64,000 nucleotides of DNA. It comes from Lysinibacillus sphaericus. GTDB lineage: Bacteria > Bacillota > Bacilli > Bacillales_A > Planococcaceae. The notes under the pieces are model-generated. The model had not been told where the DNA came from. It did not search any database and worked only from the letters and a program-made list of their open reading frames with translations. Shown here one piece after another: positions 1-8,441 of this stretch. The translations under genes were made by a program, and so were the position numbers. Every line of letters starts with the position of its first letter. The stretch's first letter is position 1. The DNA lies in assembly GCF_002982115.1 (NCBI RefSeq), contig NZ_CP019980.1, forward strand, positions 3,542,001 through 3,606,000. Reading direction: 5' to 3'.

Positions 1-226
1 AAAACTTCACTTGTGATATGCCATACAATTGCTCCACTTCTATCTTCAATGGAAGTATAGGGAGAACAATTTTATTAGGCTGGAACTCTAAAACAAGTTT
101 ATTTAACTCCTCATTCCAAACTGAAGTTCTTTTATAAAATACTGTACGTGAAGGACTTCGCAACATCGTCGCTAATTCTTTTAATCTTGAGTCCTCGCCG
201 ATTACCAGCCATTTTTCGTTTTCCAA
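1..226 (-). CDS. dpaA: dipicolinate synthase subunit A, N-terminal part (runs off the window)
   Basis: Start of a gene read leftward off the window edge; 75 codons are visible. The product begins LENEKWLVIGEDSRLKELA, which matches the nucleotide-binding first strand and loop of SpoVFA/DpaA (IAVIGGDARQLEI in B. subtilis), followed by a strand containing NKIVLPILPL. DpaA and DpaB make dipicolinic acid from a lysine-pathway intermediate in the mother cell for export into the spore core. I choose a TTG start: the ymxH stop codon TGA is part of the ribosome site TGAGGTGAG and the TTG follows 6-7 bases later. Context (ymxH upstream) is the same as in B. subtilis. The identity rests on an N-terminal fragment plus synteny. 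Confidence 0.8.
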   Translation of the reverse strand, partial: MENEKWLVIGEDSRLKELATMLRSPSRTVFYKRTSVWNEELNKLVLEFQPNKIVLPILPLKIEVEQLYGISQVKF

Positions 227-235
227 AAGCTCACC

Positions 236-499
236 TCACTGTAAAAATTCAGACTGTACTGTCGTCGTTTTGTTAAATAAAATACGATCTTCTCCAATTA
301 ATATAATTTCATGCCACGGAATCATTTCACTAACTTTTACTTTCTTCTTTTGGAATGGCATTTTTTCTTTAATAATCTCAAATCCATGTATCTTTCCTGT
401 CTGCACATCTAATAGGCATTCTGTGTGTGCCAGTATGCCAAAATGTACACCACCTTCAACTTGAATCAATTCTTTATCCACCATTTCAGATAATAGCAT
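236..499 (-). CDS. ymxH: PRC-barrel sporulation protein, YlmC/YmxH family
   Basis: An 87-residue protein, the usual length for this family, with the typical start MLLSEMVDKELIQVEGG and the later segment VSEMIPWHEIILIGEDRI, which resembles the PWHHIQKIGSDMI stretch of B. subtilis YmxH. The family has a single PRC-barrel fold; its biochemical role is unknown, but homologues are produced during sporulation. The ATG at 499 has a strong ribosome site (AAGGAGGG) 9 bases upstream. It is followed after 9 bases by dpaA, so the two are probably one transcript. In B. subtilis mlpA lies directly upstream; here a plus-strand transporter operon separates them. Confidence 0.85.
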   Translation of the reverse strand: MLLSEMVDKELIQVEGGVHFGILAHTECLLDVQTGKIHGFEIIKEKMPFQKKKVKVSEMIPWHEIILIGEDRILFNKTTTVQSEFLQ

Positions 500-528
500 G
501 CCTCATCTCCCTCCTTGAGCCGTTAACC

Positions 529-556
529 CAATATATGCCGAGTTTTTGCAATTCGT
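529..556 (-). promoter_or_regulatory. candidate SigK-type promoter for ymxH-dpaA
   Basis: Read on the minus strand, an AC at 555-556 is followed after 17 bases by CATA with TG three bases further (537 to 529). The mother-cell SigK consensus is AC, 16-17 bases, CATAnnnTA, so one position differs. It lies about 30 bases before the ymxH start and fits a late mother-cell role for dpaA. Pattern match only. Confidence 0.4.
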
Positions 557-580
557 GCCCCATACAAAAGTACTTCTAGG

Positions 581-621
581 TTGCAACTTTCATACATACT
601 GTGTATAGTGTGTATATACAG
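581..621 (+). promoter_or_regulatory. SigA promoter and overlapping palindromic operator of the gntR-ABC operon
   Basis: TTGCAA at 581-586 and TATAGT at 604-609 are exactly 17 bases apart. CTGTGTATA at 599-607 and TATATACAG at 613-621 form an inverted repeat (8 of 9 matching, 5-base spacer) that covers the -10 box and probable start point. This is where a YtrA-type GntR repressor would be expected to bind its own promoter, so autorepression is the likely mode; that is inference. Confidence 0.65.
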
Positions 622-644
622 TTATAATCAAGAGGTGAAAATAA

Positions 645-1022
645 GTGCGTATCCATTTAAGCAATGCGAGTGATAAACCAATCTATGAACAAATTACTGT
701 TCAGCTAAAAGAAGCCATTTTAGCCAATAAACTTCACGCAGGCGATGCACTACCCTCTATACGTGCACTCGCCAAGGATCTCAAAATTAGCGTGATGACA
801 ACCAAACGAGCATATGCAGATTTAGAGCGAGACGGCTTTATTGAAACGGTAGCGGGAAAAGGTAGCTTTGTTACTGAACGTAACCAAGATTTTTTACGGG
901 AGGAGTTATTGCGCCAAGTAGAGGAGCATTTACAAAAAGCCGTCAGAATAGCTAAAACCGCCGGACTTGTAAAAGAGGAGTTAGTAGACTTACTTTCATT
1001 AATTGTAGAGGAGGACAACTAA
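645..1022 (+). CDS. GntR-family transcriptional regulator, YtrA subfamily
   Basis: A 125-residue protein with an N-terminal winged helix typical of GntR regulators (PIYEQITVQLKEAILANKL, then ALPSIRALAKDLKISVMTTKRAYADLERDGFI) and a short C-terminal helical region in place of a large effector domain. That architecture defines the YtrA subfamily, whose members repress a neighbouring ABC transporter operon and usually respond to envelope-active compounds. GTG start at 645 with AGAGGTGA upstream. The stop is directly followed by the ATPase gene start at 1023, so the genes are one operon. The inducer cannot be told from sequence. Confidence 0.88.
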   Translation: MRIHLSNASDKPIYEQITVQLKEAILANKLHAGDALPSIRALAKDLKISVMTTKRAYADLERDGFIETVAGKGSFVTERNQDFLREELLRQVEEHLQKAVRIAKTAGLVKEELVDLLSLIVEEDN

Positions 1023-1871
1023 ATGAATGCCATTGAAATCCATGATTTACACAAAGGCTTTGAAGGCTTTTCACTAAAAGATATTAGTTTTTCAGTACCT
1101 CAAGGAACAGTAATGGGCTTTGTTGGTGAAAACGGTGCAGGTAAATCCACTACCATAAAATGCATGCTTAATTTATTGAAAAAAGAATATGGCGAAATTT
1201 TGCTATTCGGTAAAGATATTGTCGAATATGAGCTTGCGATAAAAAACGACATCGGTGTCGTTTTCGACGAGCTGCATGTACCTGAAACGCTGAATGCGAC
1301 GCAACTCGACAAATTTATGAAAAGGGTATTTAAAACATGGGATTCGAATTATTATTTTGAGCGATTGACGCAATTTAAGGTGCCTAAGCGAAAAAAGGTA
1401 AAAGAGTTGTCTCGAGGAATGAAGATGAAGCTATCGATAGCTTTAGCATTGTCGCACCATCCAAAATTATTAATTTTAGATGAACCAACAAGTGGATTAG
1501 ACCCAATTATACGTGATGAAATTCTCGACTTATTTTTAGCGTTTATGCAGGATGAAACACATAGCATACTATTTTCATCACATATAACAAGTGATTTAGA
1601 AAAGATAGCTGACTATATTACATTTATTCATAACGGTGAAATATTATTTAGTGAAAGCAAGGATGTCTTACTATATGATTACGGGATTTTTAAAGGGACG
1701 AATGAGAAAATAAGCGAATTACCTGAGCAAGCAATTATTCAAAAACGCGAAGGAACTTTCGGGCTTGAAGTACTTGTGCTAGAAAATGAAATAAACGAAG
1801 CATTTACCGTTGAAAGACCGACTATTGAGGATATCATGCTATTTTTCGTGAAAGGTAGTGTTCAGCCATGA
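1023..1871 (+). CDS. ABC transporter ATP-binding protein
   Basis: 282 residues with a complete ABC ATPase: Walker A GENGAGKST near residue 36, signature LSRGMKMKL near 127, Walker B LLILDEP and a switch histidine in SSHI. The C-terminal 70 residues diverge from the core, as in DRA-family exporters. It begins at the stop of the gntR gene and overlaps the first permease by 4 bases, so it powers the two membrane proteins that follow. The set (GntR regulator, one ATPase, ABC-2 permeases) resembles the S. aureus pmt phenol-soluble-modulin exporter and B. subtilis ytr-type loci, but the substrate is unknown. Peptide or antimicrobial export or resistance is an inference. Confidence 0.88.
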   Translation: MNAIEIHDLHKGFEGFSLKDISFSVPQGTVMGFVGENGAGKSTTIKCMLNLLKKEYGEILLFGKDIVEYELAIKNDIGVVFDELHVPETLNATQLDKFMKRVFKTWDSNYYFERLTQFKVPKRKKVKELSRGMKMKLSIALALSHHPKLLILDEPTSGLDPIIRDEILDLFLAFMQDETHSILFSSHITSDLEKIADYITFIHNGEILFSESKDVLLYDYGIFKGTNEKISELPEQAIIQKREGTFGLEVLVLENEINEAFTVERPTIEDIMLFFVKGSVQP

Positions 1872-2494
1872 CTGCTCTTGTAGTAAAAGATTTAATGACG
1901 ATACAGCGTCAGCTAAAGACACAAGCTTTTATACTTATCCCCATGCTGCTTTTTTCCATACTAATGGGGCAAGGATCAATTATTTTTTCCTTTATATTAT
2001 TTATCCTTGTTATTCAGGCCATTACTGCCCTTACCTACGATGAACTTTGCAGCTGGGACAAATATGTCAATACCTTACCCATTAGCAAGAGCGAAATTGT
2101 CCTTAGTAAATACATGCTTAGCCTTGTGTTAATGTTAATTGGTCTAATTATTGCATTACCTGTAGTTTTTATCATGAATCATTTTACAAACGATTGGGGA
2201 ACCGCTAATTTTTTCCTTACATTCAATCTTCTAATTGGGGCGGCATTTTGTTTGCTTGCTTTAATCCTACCGATTTATATCAAATACGGTTCTATAAAAG
2301 GTCGAATCGTTCTAATTGTTTTATGCTTTATTCCTGGTTTACTCATTGGGCTGTTAGAGGAGTATTTTGCAGATGTTGTGATTACGATTTCTAAGCTACA
2401 ACAGTTCAGCTATTTAGCACCATTTATTGGACTATTTATTTTATGGTTATCTTCTCTAATTGCAACAGCAATCTATAAACGCAAGGATTTTTAG
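1868..2494 (+). CDS. ABC-2 type transporter permease (first subunit)
   Basis: 208 residues, strongly hydrophobic, with about six predicted membrane spans. The segment LTYDELCSWDKYVNTLPISKSEIVLSKY, between the second and third spans, is typical of the small ABC-2 permeases of the ABC2_membrane_5 group, which pair with YtrA-regulated ATPases. ATGA-type overlap with the ATPase stop implies coupled translation. It probably dimerises with the second permease to form the export channel. Confidence 0.82.
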   Translation: MTALVVKDLMTIQRQLKTQAFILIPMLLFSILMGQGSIIFSFILFILVIQAITALTYDELCSWDKYVNTLPISKSEIVLSKYMLSLVLMLIGLIIALPVVFIMNHFTNDWGTANFFLTFNLLIGAAFCLLALILPIYIKYGSIKGRIVLIVLCFIPGLLIGLLEEYFADVVITISKLQQFSYLAPFIGLFILWLSSLIATAIYKRKDF

Positions 2495-2508
2495 AAGGGG
2501 TGTGCACC

Positions 2509-3123
2509 ATGAAAGCTTTATTATGGCATAGATTGTCCATGCAAAAGGGGCATATTTTTATAGTGATTATCATTAGCTTATTTATAACTTTAATCAACTT
2601 CCGTTATTTTAGTAATGCTTCTATCGCCATGTTTGCGTTAATTTTATCTGCAACGATAGTCCAAAGCATGTATACGCAAGATCATAAAGTGAAGTGGGAA
2701 CTCTTTGTAAACAGTCTTCCTTTAACTAAAAAAACGCAGTTACTAGCGGATTATCTCTATTGCTACAGCTTTATTGCATTACTTTTTATCACATCTGCTC
2801 CTATTTACTTTTCATCGTTTTACGAACAAAGTAATCGTTTCGAGCATTTCGCTATTTATTTCGCTAATATTAGCTGTGCGATTTTGCTTATTTGTACGCA
2901 GTTTTATTTACATCATTTAGCGGAAACTAAAGGGACGCGTTCCTTTAAAATGTTTATTTATATAGTAGGTATTTTTTTTATTAATTTTCCAATTCATTAT
3001 TACTTAGCAATGGCAGCCGCCAATTTGTCCATTATATTAATACCAACAGTCCTTAGCGCCATTATTAGTGTTGTCGTTTTTCGAAAATGCCATGTGCTCT
3101 ATACAGCAAAAGAGATTTTTTAA
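2509..3123 (+). CDS. ABC-2 type transporter permease (second subunit)
   Basis: 204 residues with about six hydrophobic spans and a loop HKVKWELFVNSLPLTKKTQLLADY that aligns with the TLPISKSEIVLSKY loop of the first permease, so the two are diverged paralogues. I use the ATG at 2509, because AGAAGGGG lies 8 bases before it; an in-frame GTG at 2500 overlaps that ribosome site. Last gene of the operon; a hairpin follows the stop codon. Confidence 0.78.
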   Translation: MKALLWHRLSMQKGHIFIVIIISLFITLINFRYFSNASIAMFALILSATIVQSMYTQDHKVKWELFVNSLPLTKKTQLLADYLYCYSFIALLFITSAPIYFSSFYEQSNRFEHFAIYFANISCAILLICTQFYLHHLAETKGTRSFKMFIYIVGIFFINFPIHYYLAMAAANLSIILIPTVLSAIISVVVFRKCHVLYTAKEIF

Positions 3124-3139
3124 TGCTCCGCAATATGCT

Positions 3140-3188
3140 AAGCCTCATCATAAGTATCGTGATGGGGCTTTGCTCAATTTTAATTGAG
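3140..3188 (+). terminator. terminator of the transporter operon
   Basis: AAGCCTCATCA (3140-3150) pairs with TGATGGGGCTT (3160-3170) with one mismatch, 17 bases past the permease stop. A second small palindrome, CTCAATT-TT-AATTGAG (3173-3188), supplies the T-rich part. The stretch 3189-3280 shows nothing else recognisable. Confidence 0.6.
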
Positions 3189-3280
3189 TCCCAATTCCAT
3201 TCCATGCGCTCGCTTTTGGGAACATATCTCTCACACTTGTGGCGACAATCCCTCTTAAGTGTCAGTTTTTCGCAAGAAAA

Positions 3281-3316
3281 GGCATCCAACATTTGAATTG
3301 TTGGATGCCTCGCACT
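3281..3316. terminator. bidirectional terminator between the ABC operon and mlpA
   Basis: GGCATCCAAC (3281-3290) and GTTGGATGCC (3300-3309) form a perfect 10-bp stem with a 9-base loop. It has a T-run on the plus side (CTTTTT at 3315) and TTTTC on the minus side. It lies 35 bases beyond the mlpA stop and probably ends transcription from both directions. Confidence 0.75.
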
Positions 3317-3343
3317 TTTTATATTAACGTTATCTGCTTTATG

Positions 3344-4567
3344 TTAAGCTTCAGGTCCGATGATGGAAATCGCTGGCTCAGCTTTTAATATTTTCGAGAT
3401 AAGACGATCTACAGACTCCATCGTTACCGCATCGATGGACGCGAGTACTTCATCTACTGACCGATGTCTTCGGTGCACTAATTCACTAGTACCATTTCGG
3501 TTCATGCGTGCGCCTGTTCCTTCAAGGCCAAGCACAAAGCTTCCTTTTAACTGTTCCTTGGCATTATCTAACTCTTCCTCCGTCACGCCCCCCGCTACGA
3601 TATCAAGTAGTGTGGCATCAATGGTATGTTGCAATTGCGATAGTTGTTGACGACTTGCACTGCCGTAAATTGTAAATGCCCCAACATCTGCGTAGCAAGA
3701 TTGGTAGGAGAAAATTGTATATGCTAAGCCACGCTCTTCACGTACTTCTTGAAATAGTCGAGAACTCATATTGCCACCAATAATATTATTTAACGCAATA
3801 AAGCTATACATATCCGGATCTTTGACGCCAATAGCTGGGTAAGAAAGGGCTAAATGCGCCTGCTCCGTATCTCGCGTTTTCGTTATTTCTCCTGGATGGA
3901 ACTGAGGATTTGTTAGGACAGGTACAACAGCAAGTGGTGATGCTTCGTAACGTCCGAATAAATCCTCAATTGTAGTTAATAGGGTTGGAGAAATATTGCC
4001 TGCCACAGAAATAACAATTGATTCTGGTCCATAATGTTTCGCCATATAATTGCGAATCATATCTGCTGTAAATGTTTTTAACGTAGCGGCGGTCCCTAAA
4101 ATCGGGCGACCTAGGGCATCATTTGGATACATGACTTCCCAAAGCTTTTCATGCACATCATCATCTGGAGCATCCTCACTCATTAATATTTCCTCTAATA
4201 CGACTTGACGTTCCTTTTCTAATTCCTCTTCTGCAAATGTCGAATGAAAGAACATATCTGCTAGGATGGAAATAGCCAGCTCTGCATGATGGTCTAAAAC
4301 TTTCGCATAGTAGCAAGTATTTTCTTTTGAAGTAAAGGCATTTAATTCGCCTCCAATACGGTCAAACTCTTCAGCGATTTGGCGGGCACTTCGCGTTGTT
4401 GTACCTTTAAAAAGCATATGCTCTATAAAGTGCGTAATCCCATTTTCCTCTGGTAATTCATAGCGTGAACCAGCATTGACAAATATGCCAAGTGCAACAG
4501 ATCTAACATGATCAATTTGCTCTGACACAATACGCACACCGTTTTGACATGTATGTACTTGTACCAA
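3344..4567 (-). CDS. mlpA: M16-family zinc peptidase (processing-peptidase-like)
   Basis: 407 residues, close to the 409 of B. subtilis MlpA. The inverted zinc motif H46-F-I-E49-H50 sits in GITHFIEHMLFKGT, with the expected downstream glutamate in the VVLEEI segment. The C-terminal half is the non-catalytic M16 repeat (GGNMSSRLFQEVREERGLAY). The start is TTG at 4567, with GAGGAGGAG six bases upstream and the family N-terminus TCQNGVRIVSE following. It is separated from pnp by a terminator. The ylxY deacetylase found between pnp and mlpA in B. subtilis is absent. Physiological substrates are not established. Confidence 0.9.
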   Translation of the reverse strand: MVQVHTCQNGVRIVSEQIDHVRSVALGIFVNAGSRYELPEENGITHFIEHMLFKGTTTRSARQIAEEFDRIGGELNAFTSKENTCYYAKVLDHHAELAISILADMFFHSTFAEEELEKERQVVLEEILMSEDAPDDDVHEKLWEVMYPNDALGRPILGTAATLKTFTADMIRNYMAKHYGPESIVISVAGNISPTLLTTIEDLFGRYEASPLAVVPVLTNPQFHPGEITKTRDTEQAHLALSYPAIGVKDPDMYSFIALNNIIGGNMSSRLFQEVREERGLAYTIFSYQSCYADVGAFTIYGSASRQQLSQLQHTIDATLLDIVAGGVTEEELDNAKEQLKGSFVLGLEGTGARMNRNGTSELVHRRHRSVDEVLASIDAVTMESVDRLISKILKAEPAISIIGPEA

Positions 4568-4600
4568 ATATTCTCCTCCTCTTATACATCCGTTTTATTT

Positions 4601-4634
4601 AAAAAAGGCTGCGCATCATACGCAGCCTTTTTTT
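4601..4634 (-). terminator. terminator of pnp
   Basis: GGCTGCG (4607-4613) and CGCAGCC (4621-4627) make a 7-bp GC stem with a 7-base loop, flanked by A-run and T-run so that it works on the minus strand just past the pnp stop. Confidence 0.85.
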
Positions 4635-4640
4635 ATCAAA

Positions 4641-6755
4641 TTATTTACCTTGTTCTGCGCGTTCTTTTTCTTCTTGAATAACCACTTTACGAGATAAATT
4701 CACACGACCTTGTTTGTCGATTTCAATTACTTTTACAAGTAATTGATCGCCTAGTTTTAACACATCTTCCACTTGCTTTGTACGTTCCTCTTGAATTTCA
4801 GAGATGTGTAATAAGCCATCTTTCCCTGGGAAGATTTCACAGAATGCACCGAATTTTTCGATACGTTTTACAGTGGATAAGTAGTATTCGCCCACTTTTG
4901 CTTCACGTACGATGTCTTCGATAATTTGTTTTGCACGAGCGTTCATTTCTTCGTCTGCTGAAGAGATGTAAATTGTACCATCTTGTTCTGTATCAATTTT
5001 TACGCCAGTTTCTTCAATAATTTTATTAATTTGCTTACCGCCTGGTCCAATAACATCGCGGATTTTATCTGGATTGATACGTACAATCACGATTTTTGGT
5101 GCATAAGCAGATAATTTCTCACGTGGTTGAGCCAATGTTGCAAGCATTGATTCTAAAATATGCATACGGCCAATTTTAGCTTGAGTCAATGCTTCTTCTA
5201 AAATATTTCGTGATAGACCGTCAATTTTAATATCCATTTGAAGTGCTGTTACGCCTTTAGCCGTACCTGCTACTTTAAAGTCCATATCGCCAAGATGGTC
5301 TTCCATACCTTGGATATCTGTTAAAATGGAATAATGCTCGCCTTTTTTAATCAGCCCCATCGCGATACCTGCAACAGGTGCTTTTAACGGAACACCAGCA
5401 TCCATCATAGCTAATGTAGAAGCACAAATTGATGCTTGTGATGTTGAACCGTTCGATTCAAGTACTTCTGATACACAACGGATTGTGTATGGGAATACAG
5501 ATTCATCAGGAATAACTGCTTCTAGTGCACGCTCACCTAGAGCACCGTGACCGATTTCACGACGACCTGGTCCACGAATTGGGCCAGTTTCCCCTACAGA
5601 GAATTGTGGGAAATTGTAGTGATGCATAAAGCGTTTAGATTCCTCAACACCTAAGCCGTCAATAATTTGAACATCACCAAGTGCACCTAATGTACAAATT
5701 GATAAGGCTTGAGTTTGTCCACGTGTAAATAATGCTGAACCGTGCGTACGTTGTAATAGCCCTGTTTCAGAAGAAAGTGGACGAATTTCATCCAACTTAC
5801 GACCATCTGGACGGATTTTATCTTCTGTAATTTGACGACGTACTTCGTCTTTTACCATTTTATCTAAAATAGTATGCACTTGTTTCATTGTTGTTTCATC
5901 GGCTTCTTGCTCTTCATAAGAAGCAATGATACGATCTTTCACCGCAGTGATTGCTTCATCACGTGCATGCTTTTCAGCTGTTTGAATAGCGTCATGCATA
6001 TCAGTTTCACAAGCTGCTTTAATATCTGCTTGAATCGCTTCATCAATTTCAAATAATGTGACAGGTAATTTTTCTTTCCCTACTTCAGCAACAATTTGTT
6101 CTTGGAAAGCAATTATTTTTTTAATTTCTTCATGACCGAACATAATTGCTTCTAACATTACTTCTTCAGGCACTTCTAAAGCGCCCGCTTCAACCATGTT
6201 AATAGCATCCTTGTTACCCGCTACAGATAAATGGATTGTTGACATGTTCGCTTGCTCAACAGTTGGGTTCACGATGAATTCACCGTCAATATAACCAACT
6301 TGTACACCGGCAATTGGTCCATCGAATGGAATATCAGAAATTGCTAATGCTAATGATGAACCTACCATTGCTGCCATTTCAGATGTGCAATCAGGGTCAT
6401 TAGACATAACCATAGAAATAACTTGTACTTCATTACGGAAACCGTCTGGGAACATCGGACGAATTGGACGGTCAATTAAACGGCTTGCTAGAATTGCTTT
6501 TTCAGATGGGCGTCCTTCACGTTTAATAAAGCCGCCAGGAATTTTACCTGCTGCATATAAACGTTCTTCGTAGTTTACTGTTAATGGGAAGAAATCAAGT
6601 GGTTTGGGTGATTTTGACATTGTTGCTGTTGCAAGTACAGAAGTATCACCATAGCGTACTAATGCTGCTCCATTTGCTTGTTTTGCTAACTGTCCTACTT
6701 CAATTACAAGTGGACGGCCAGCCCATTCGTAGGAATAGACTTTCTTTTCGTTCAT
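4641..6755 (-). CDS. pnp: polyribonucleotide nucleotidyltransferase (PNPase)
   Basis: 704 residues, full length. It has two RNase PH domains (about 1-210 and 310-540) joined by a helical domain, with the catalytic stretch [12 protein letters not shown] in the second. These are followed by a KH domain with [15 protein letters not shown] (about 555-610) and an S1 domain with [26 protein letters not shown] (about 625-690). PNPase degrades RNA 3' to 5' using phosphate and is part of the mRNA decay machinery. ATG at 6755 preceded by GAGGGG. It has a promoter and an inverted repeat in its leader, and a terminator on each side, so it appears transcribed alone or with leakage from rpsO. Confidence 0.97.
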   Translation of the reverse strand: MNEKKVYSYEWAGRPLVIEVGQLAKQANGAALVRYGDTSVLATATMSKSPKPLDFFPLTVNYEERLYAAGKIPGGFIKREGRPSEKAILASRLIDRPIRPMFPDGFRNEVQVISMVMSNDPDCTSEMAAMVGSSLALAISDIPFDGPIAGVQVGYIDGEFIVNPTVEQANMSTIHLSVAGNKDAINMVEAGALEVPEEVMLEAIMFGHEEIKKIIAFQEQIVAEVGKEKLPVTLFEIDEAIQADIKAACETDMHDAIQTAEKHARDEAITAVKDRIIASYEEQEADETTMKQVHTILDKMVKDEVRRQITEDKIRPDGRKLDEIRPLSSETGLLQRTHGSALFTRGQTQALSICTLGALGDVQIIDGLGVEESKRFMHHYNFPQFSVGETGPIRGPGRREIGHGALGERALEAVIPDESVFPYTIRCVSEVLESNGSTSQASICASTLAMMDAGVPLKAPVAGIAMGLIKKGEHYSILTDIQGMEDHLGDMDFKVAGTAKGVTALQMDIKIDGLSRNILEEALTQAKIGRMHILESMLATLAQPREKLSAYAPKIVIVRINPDKIRDVIGPGGKQINKIIEETGVKIDTEQDGTIYISSADEEMNARAKQIIEDIVREAKVGEYYLSTVKRIEKFGAFCEIFPGKDGLLHISEIQEERTKQVEDVLKLGDQLLVKVIEIDKQGRVNLSRKVVIQEEKERAEQGK

Positions 6756-6781
6756 TCAATGAACCCCTCTCTATTATAAAA

Positions 6782-6816
6782 ACACTTACTCGTCTGTATG
6801 TACTAATAGTAAGTGT
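6782..6816 (-). repeat. 9-bp inverted repeat in the pnp leader
   Basis: ACACTTACT (6782-6790) and AGTAAGTGT (6808-6816) are perfectly complementary with a 17-base loop. The stem lies between the pnp promoter and the ribosome site, so it would be in the 5' untranslated mRNA. A leader stem is the autoregulation target for E. coli pnp; a similar role here is inference. Confidence 0.6.
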
Positions 6817-6856
6817 ACCAAAAATGCTTGTTCTATGCTAAATATTTCATGAAATA

Positions 6857-6885
6857 ATCATACATTTAAATTCAGTTATTGCCAA
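6857..6885 (-). promoter_or_regulatory. SigA promoter of pnp
   Basis: On the minus strand, TTGGCA (6885-6880) and TATGAT (6862-6857) have a 17-base spacer. The predicted start lies about 95 bases before the pnp ATG. The rest of the rpsO-pnp gap (6886-7000) is AT-rich without other recognisable signals. Confidence 0.7.
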
Positions 6886-7000
6886 TTTATTTAGGATTTA
6901 TTGCTTTATTTGGTTGGAATGGCGTTTTTGCTTGTTTTCATCTTATATTTTTACTTATCTTGTTGCGATTCGTCGTTAGCTAGAAAGTTTATAAACATAA

Positions 7001-7028
7001 AGAAAAAGCGGGAATAATCCCGCTTTTC
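7001..7028 (-). terminator. terminator of rpsO
   Basis: AAAAGCGGGA (7005-7014) and TCCCGCTTTT (7019-7028) form a perfect 10-bp stem with a 4-base loop, followed on the minus strand by TCTTTATG, 10 bases past the rpsO stop. Confidence 0.9.
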
Positions 7029-7037
7029 GATTGTCAA

Positions 7038-7307
7038 TTAGCGACGTAAGCCTAAACGATTGATTAGTTCACGGTAACGTTGAACGTCAGTTTCACGAAG
7101 ATATTTAAGTAAGTGACGACGACGACCTACCATTTTAAGAAGACCACGCTCAGAGTGGAAATCTTTTTTGTGTGTACGTAAGTGAGTGTTTAAAGCGTTG
7201 ATTTCAGCTGTTAAAACTGCAACTTGTACTTCTGGAGAACCAGTGTCACTTTCGTGAGTACGGTACTCAGCGATAATTTCGTTTTTACGTTCTTTTGTAA
7301 TAGCCAT
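7038..7307 (-). CDS. rpsO: 30S ribosomal protein S15
   Basis: 89 residues, the standard length. It carries the S15 signatures [46 protein letters not shown] and [13 protein letters not shown]15 binds the central domain of 16S rRNA early in small-subunit assembly. ATG at 7307 with AGGAGGTC upstream. It lies between ribF and pnp as in B. subtilis. A leader of about 170 bases separates it from ribF. Confidence 0.98.
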   Translation of the reverse strand: MAITKERKNEIIAEYRTHESDTGSPEVQVAVLTAEINALNTHLRTHKKDFHSERGLLKMVGRRRHLLKYLRETDVQRYRELINRLGLRR

Positions 7308-7366
7308 TTGTATTGACCTCCTAAATAATTGTTAAATCCCCATTAGCACAGTAAACGTTGGAGTCA

Positions 7367-7378
7367 TCGGTATACCGA
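7367..7378. repeat. 12-bp perfect palindrome in the rpsO leader
   Basis: TCGGTATACCGA reads identically on both strands, 60 bases before the rpsO start, in an otherwise featureless ribF-rpsO gap (7308-7477). It could form a short hairpin in the rpsO leader, where S15 autoregulation acts in other bacteria; function unknown. Confidence 0.4.
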
Positions 7379-7477
7379 GCTAAGGTTAAGCACTTTATGC
7401 ACTTATGAATGTTACCATAAAACAATGGGGCAAGCAAGTAATAACATAGCTCATGCCATGTGATGCTGCGGACAGCG

Positions 7478-8428
7478 CTATTTCATAACATGAAAAAATT
7501 GTATAGCCTCTTGCTTATCTTTCTCTATTTGCATTTTTAGCGCTTCAATTCCGTCAAACTTCCGCTCGCTTCGAATACGTTTATACCAAGCAACATGTAC
7601 TTCTTCCCCATAGATGTTTTTCTCGAAGTTTAAAATATGTACTTCGATAGATAATTGCTTGTCGTTTGGATCTTTAAATGTTGGTTTATAACCTACATTA
7701 CATACACCATCATACCAATTATTTTGTACAAGCAGTCGTACTGCATACACACCACTTGCTGGAATGTAAGTACCCTCTAGTGCTTGTACATTTGCAGTAG
7801 GAAAGCCGATTGTACGTCCACGTTTATCGCCATGCACCACAATACCCTTTATTTCAAATGGACGGCCTAGAAGCATACGAGCAGCCTCCATATCGCCCTC
7901 TTGTAATACTTTACGAATGCGTGTTGAGCTGATTTTCTCAAGCGAGTCAGCTTTCTTATCGACCACCGTTACACCATATTCGCCATTGCTTAAGACACGC
8001 ATATCTTCCATCGTGCCTTTCCCAAATGCACCAAATGAAAAATCAAATCCTGCTGTAACATGTTGAATATTTAACCCTCGAATAAAGGTATCAATAAAAG
8101 CAGCCGGTGACAGCTTCGCAAAGTCTGATGTGAAGTGTACAACAAATACCGTATCAACACCTAGTTCTTCAAACAGCTGCAATTTTTGCTGTAGTAATGT
8201 AATATAAAATACTTTTTCATTGCGTCCGCCTAGCACTAATGATGGATGCGGATCAAATGTCATAACGGCAGTCGGGATTTGTCGCTTGCCCCCCTCTTGC
8301 TTGGCCGCTTCAATAACCGCCTGATGTCCAATATGTACACCATCAAAAAAGCCAATTGCCAATGAGTACGGCTGGATACTTTCTCGCTGTTGTAATTGGT
8401 GTGGGTATTTTAAATGAATGACCTCCAT
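7478..8428 (-). CDS. ribF: bifunctional riboflavin kinase / FAD synthetase
   Basis: 316 residues, same length as B. subtilis RibF. The N-terminal nucleotidyltransferase domain has GFFDGVHIGHQAVI (about residue 27) and FSFGAFGKGT. The C-terminal flavokinase domain starts near residue 195 with GRTIGFPTANV and includes SIEVHILNF. The enzyme phosphorylates riboflavin to FMN and adenylylates FMN to FAD in the cytoplasm. AGGAGG lies before the ATG at 8428. It follows truB by 13 bases, so the two are probably cotranscribed. Confidence 0.96.
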   Translation of the reverse strand: MEVIHLKYPHQLQQRESIQPYSLAIGFFDGVHIGHQAVIEAAKQEGGKRQIPTAVMTFDPHPSLVLGGRNEKVFYITLLQQKLQLFEELGVDTVFVVHFTSDFAKLSPAAFIDTFIRGLNIQHVTAGFDFSFGAFGKGTMEDMRVLSNGEYGVTVVDKKADSLEKISSTRIRKVLQEGDMEAARMLLGRPFEIKGIVVHGDKRGRTIGFPTANVQALEGTYIPASGVYAVRLLVQNNWYDGVCNVGYKPTFKDPNDKQLSIEVHILNFEKNIYGEEVHVAWYKRIRSERKFDGIEALKMQIEKDKQEAIQFFHVMK

Positions 8429-8441
8429 ACAAAAAATCCTC

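Noticed and set aside
3087..3296. 69-codon plus-strand frame after the second permease
   Set aside because: It starts inside the permease gene in another frame and runs through the two terminator hairpins; no ribosome site.
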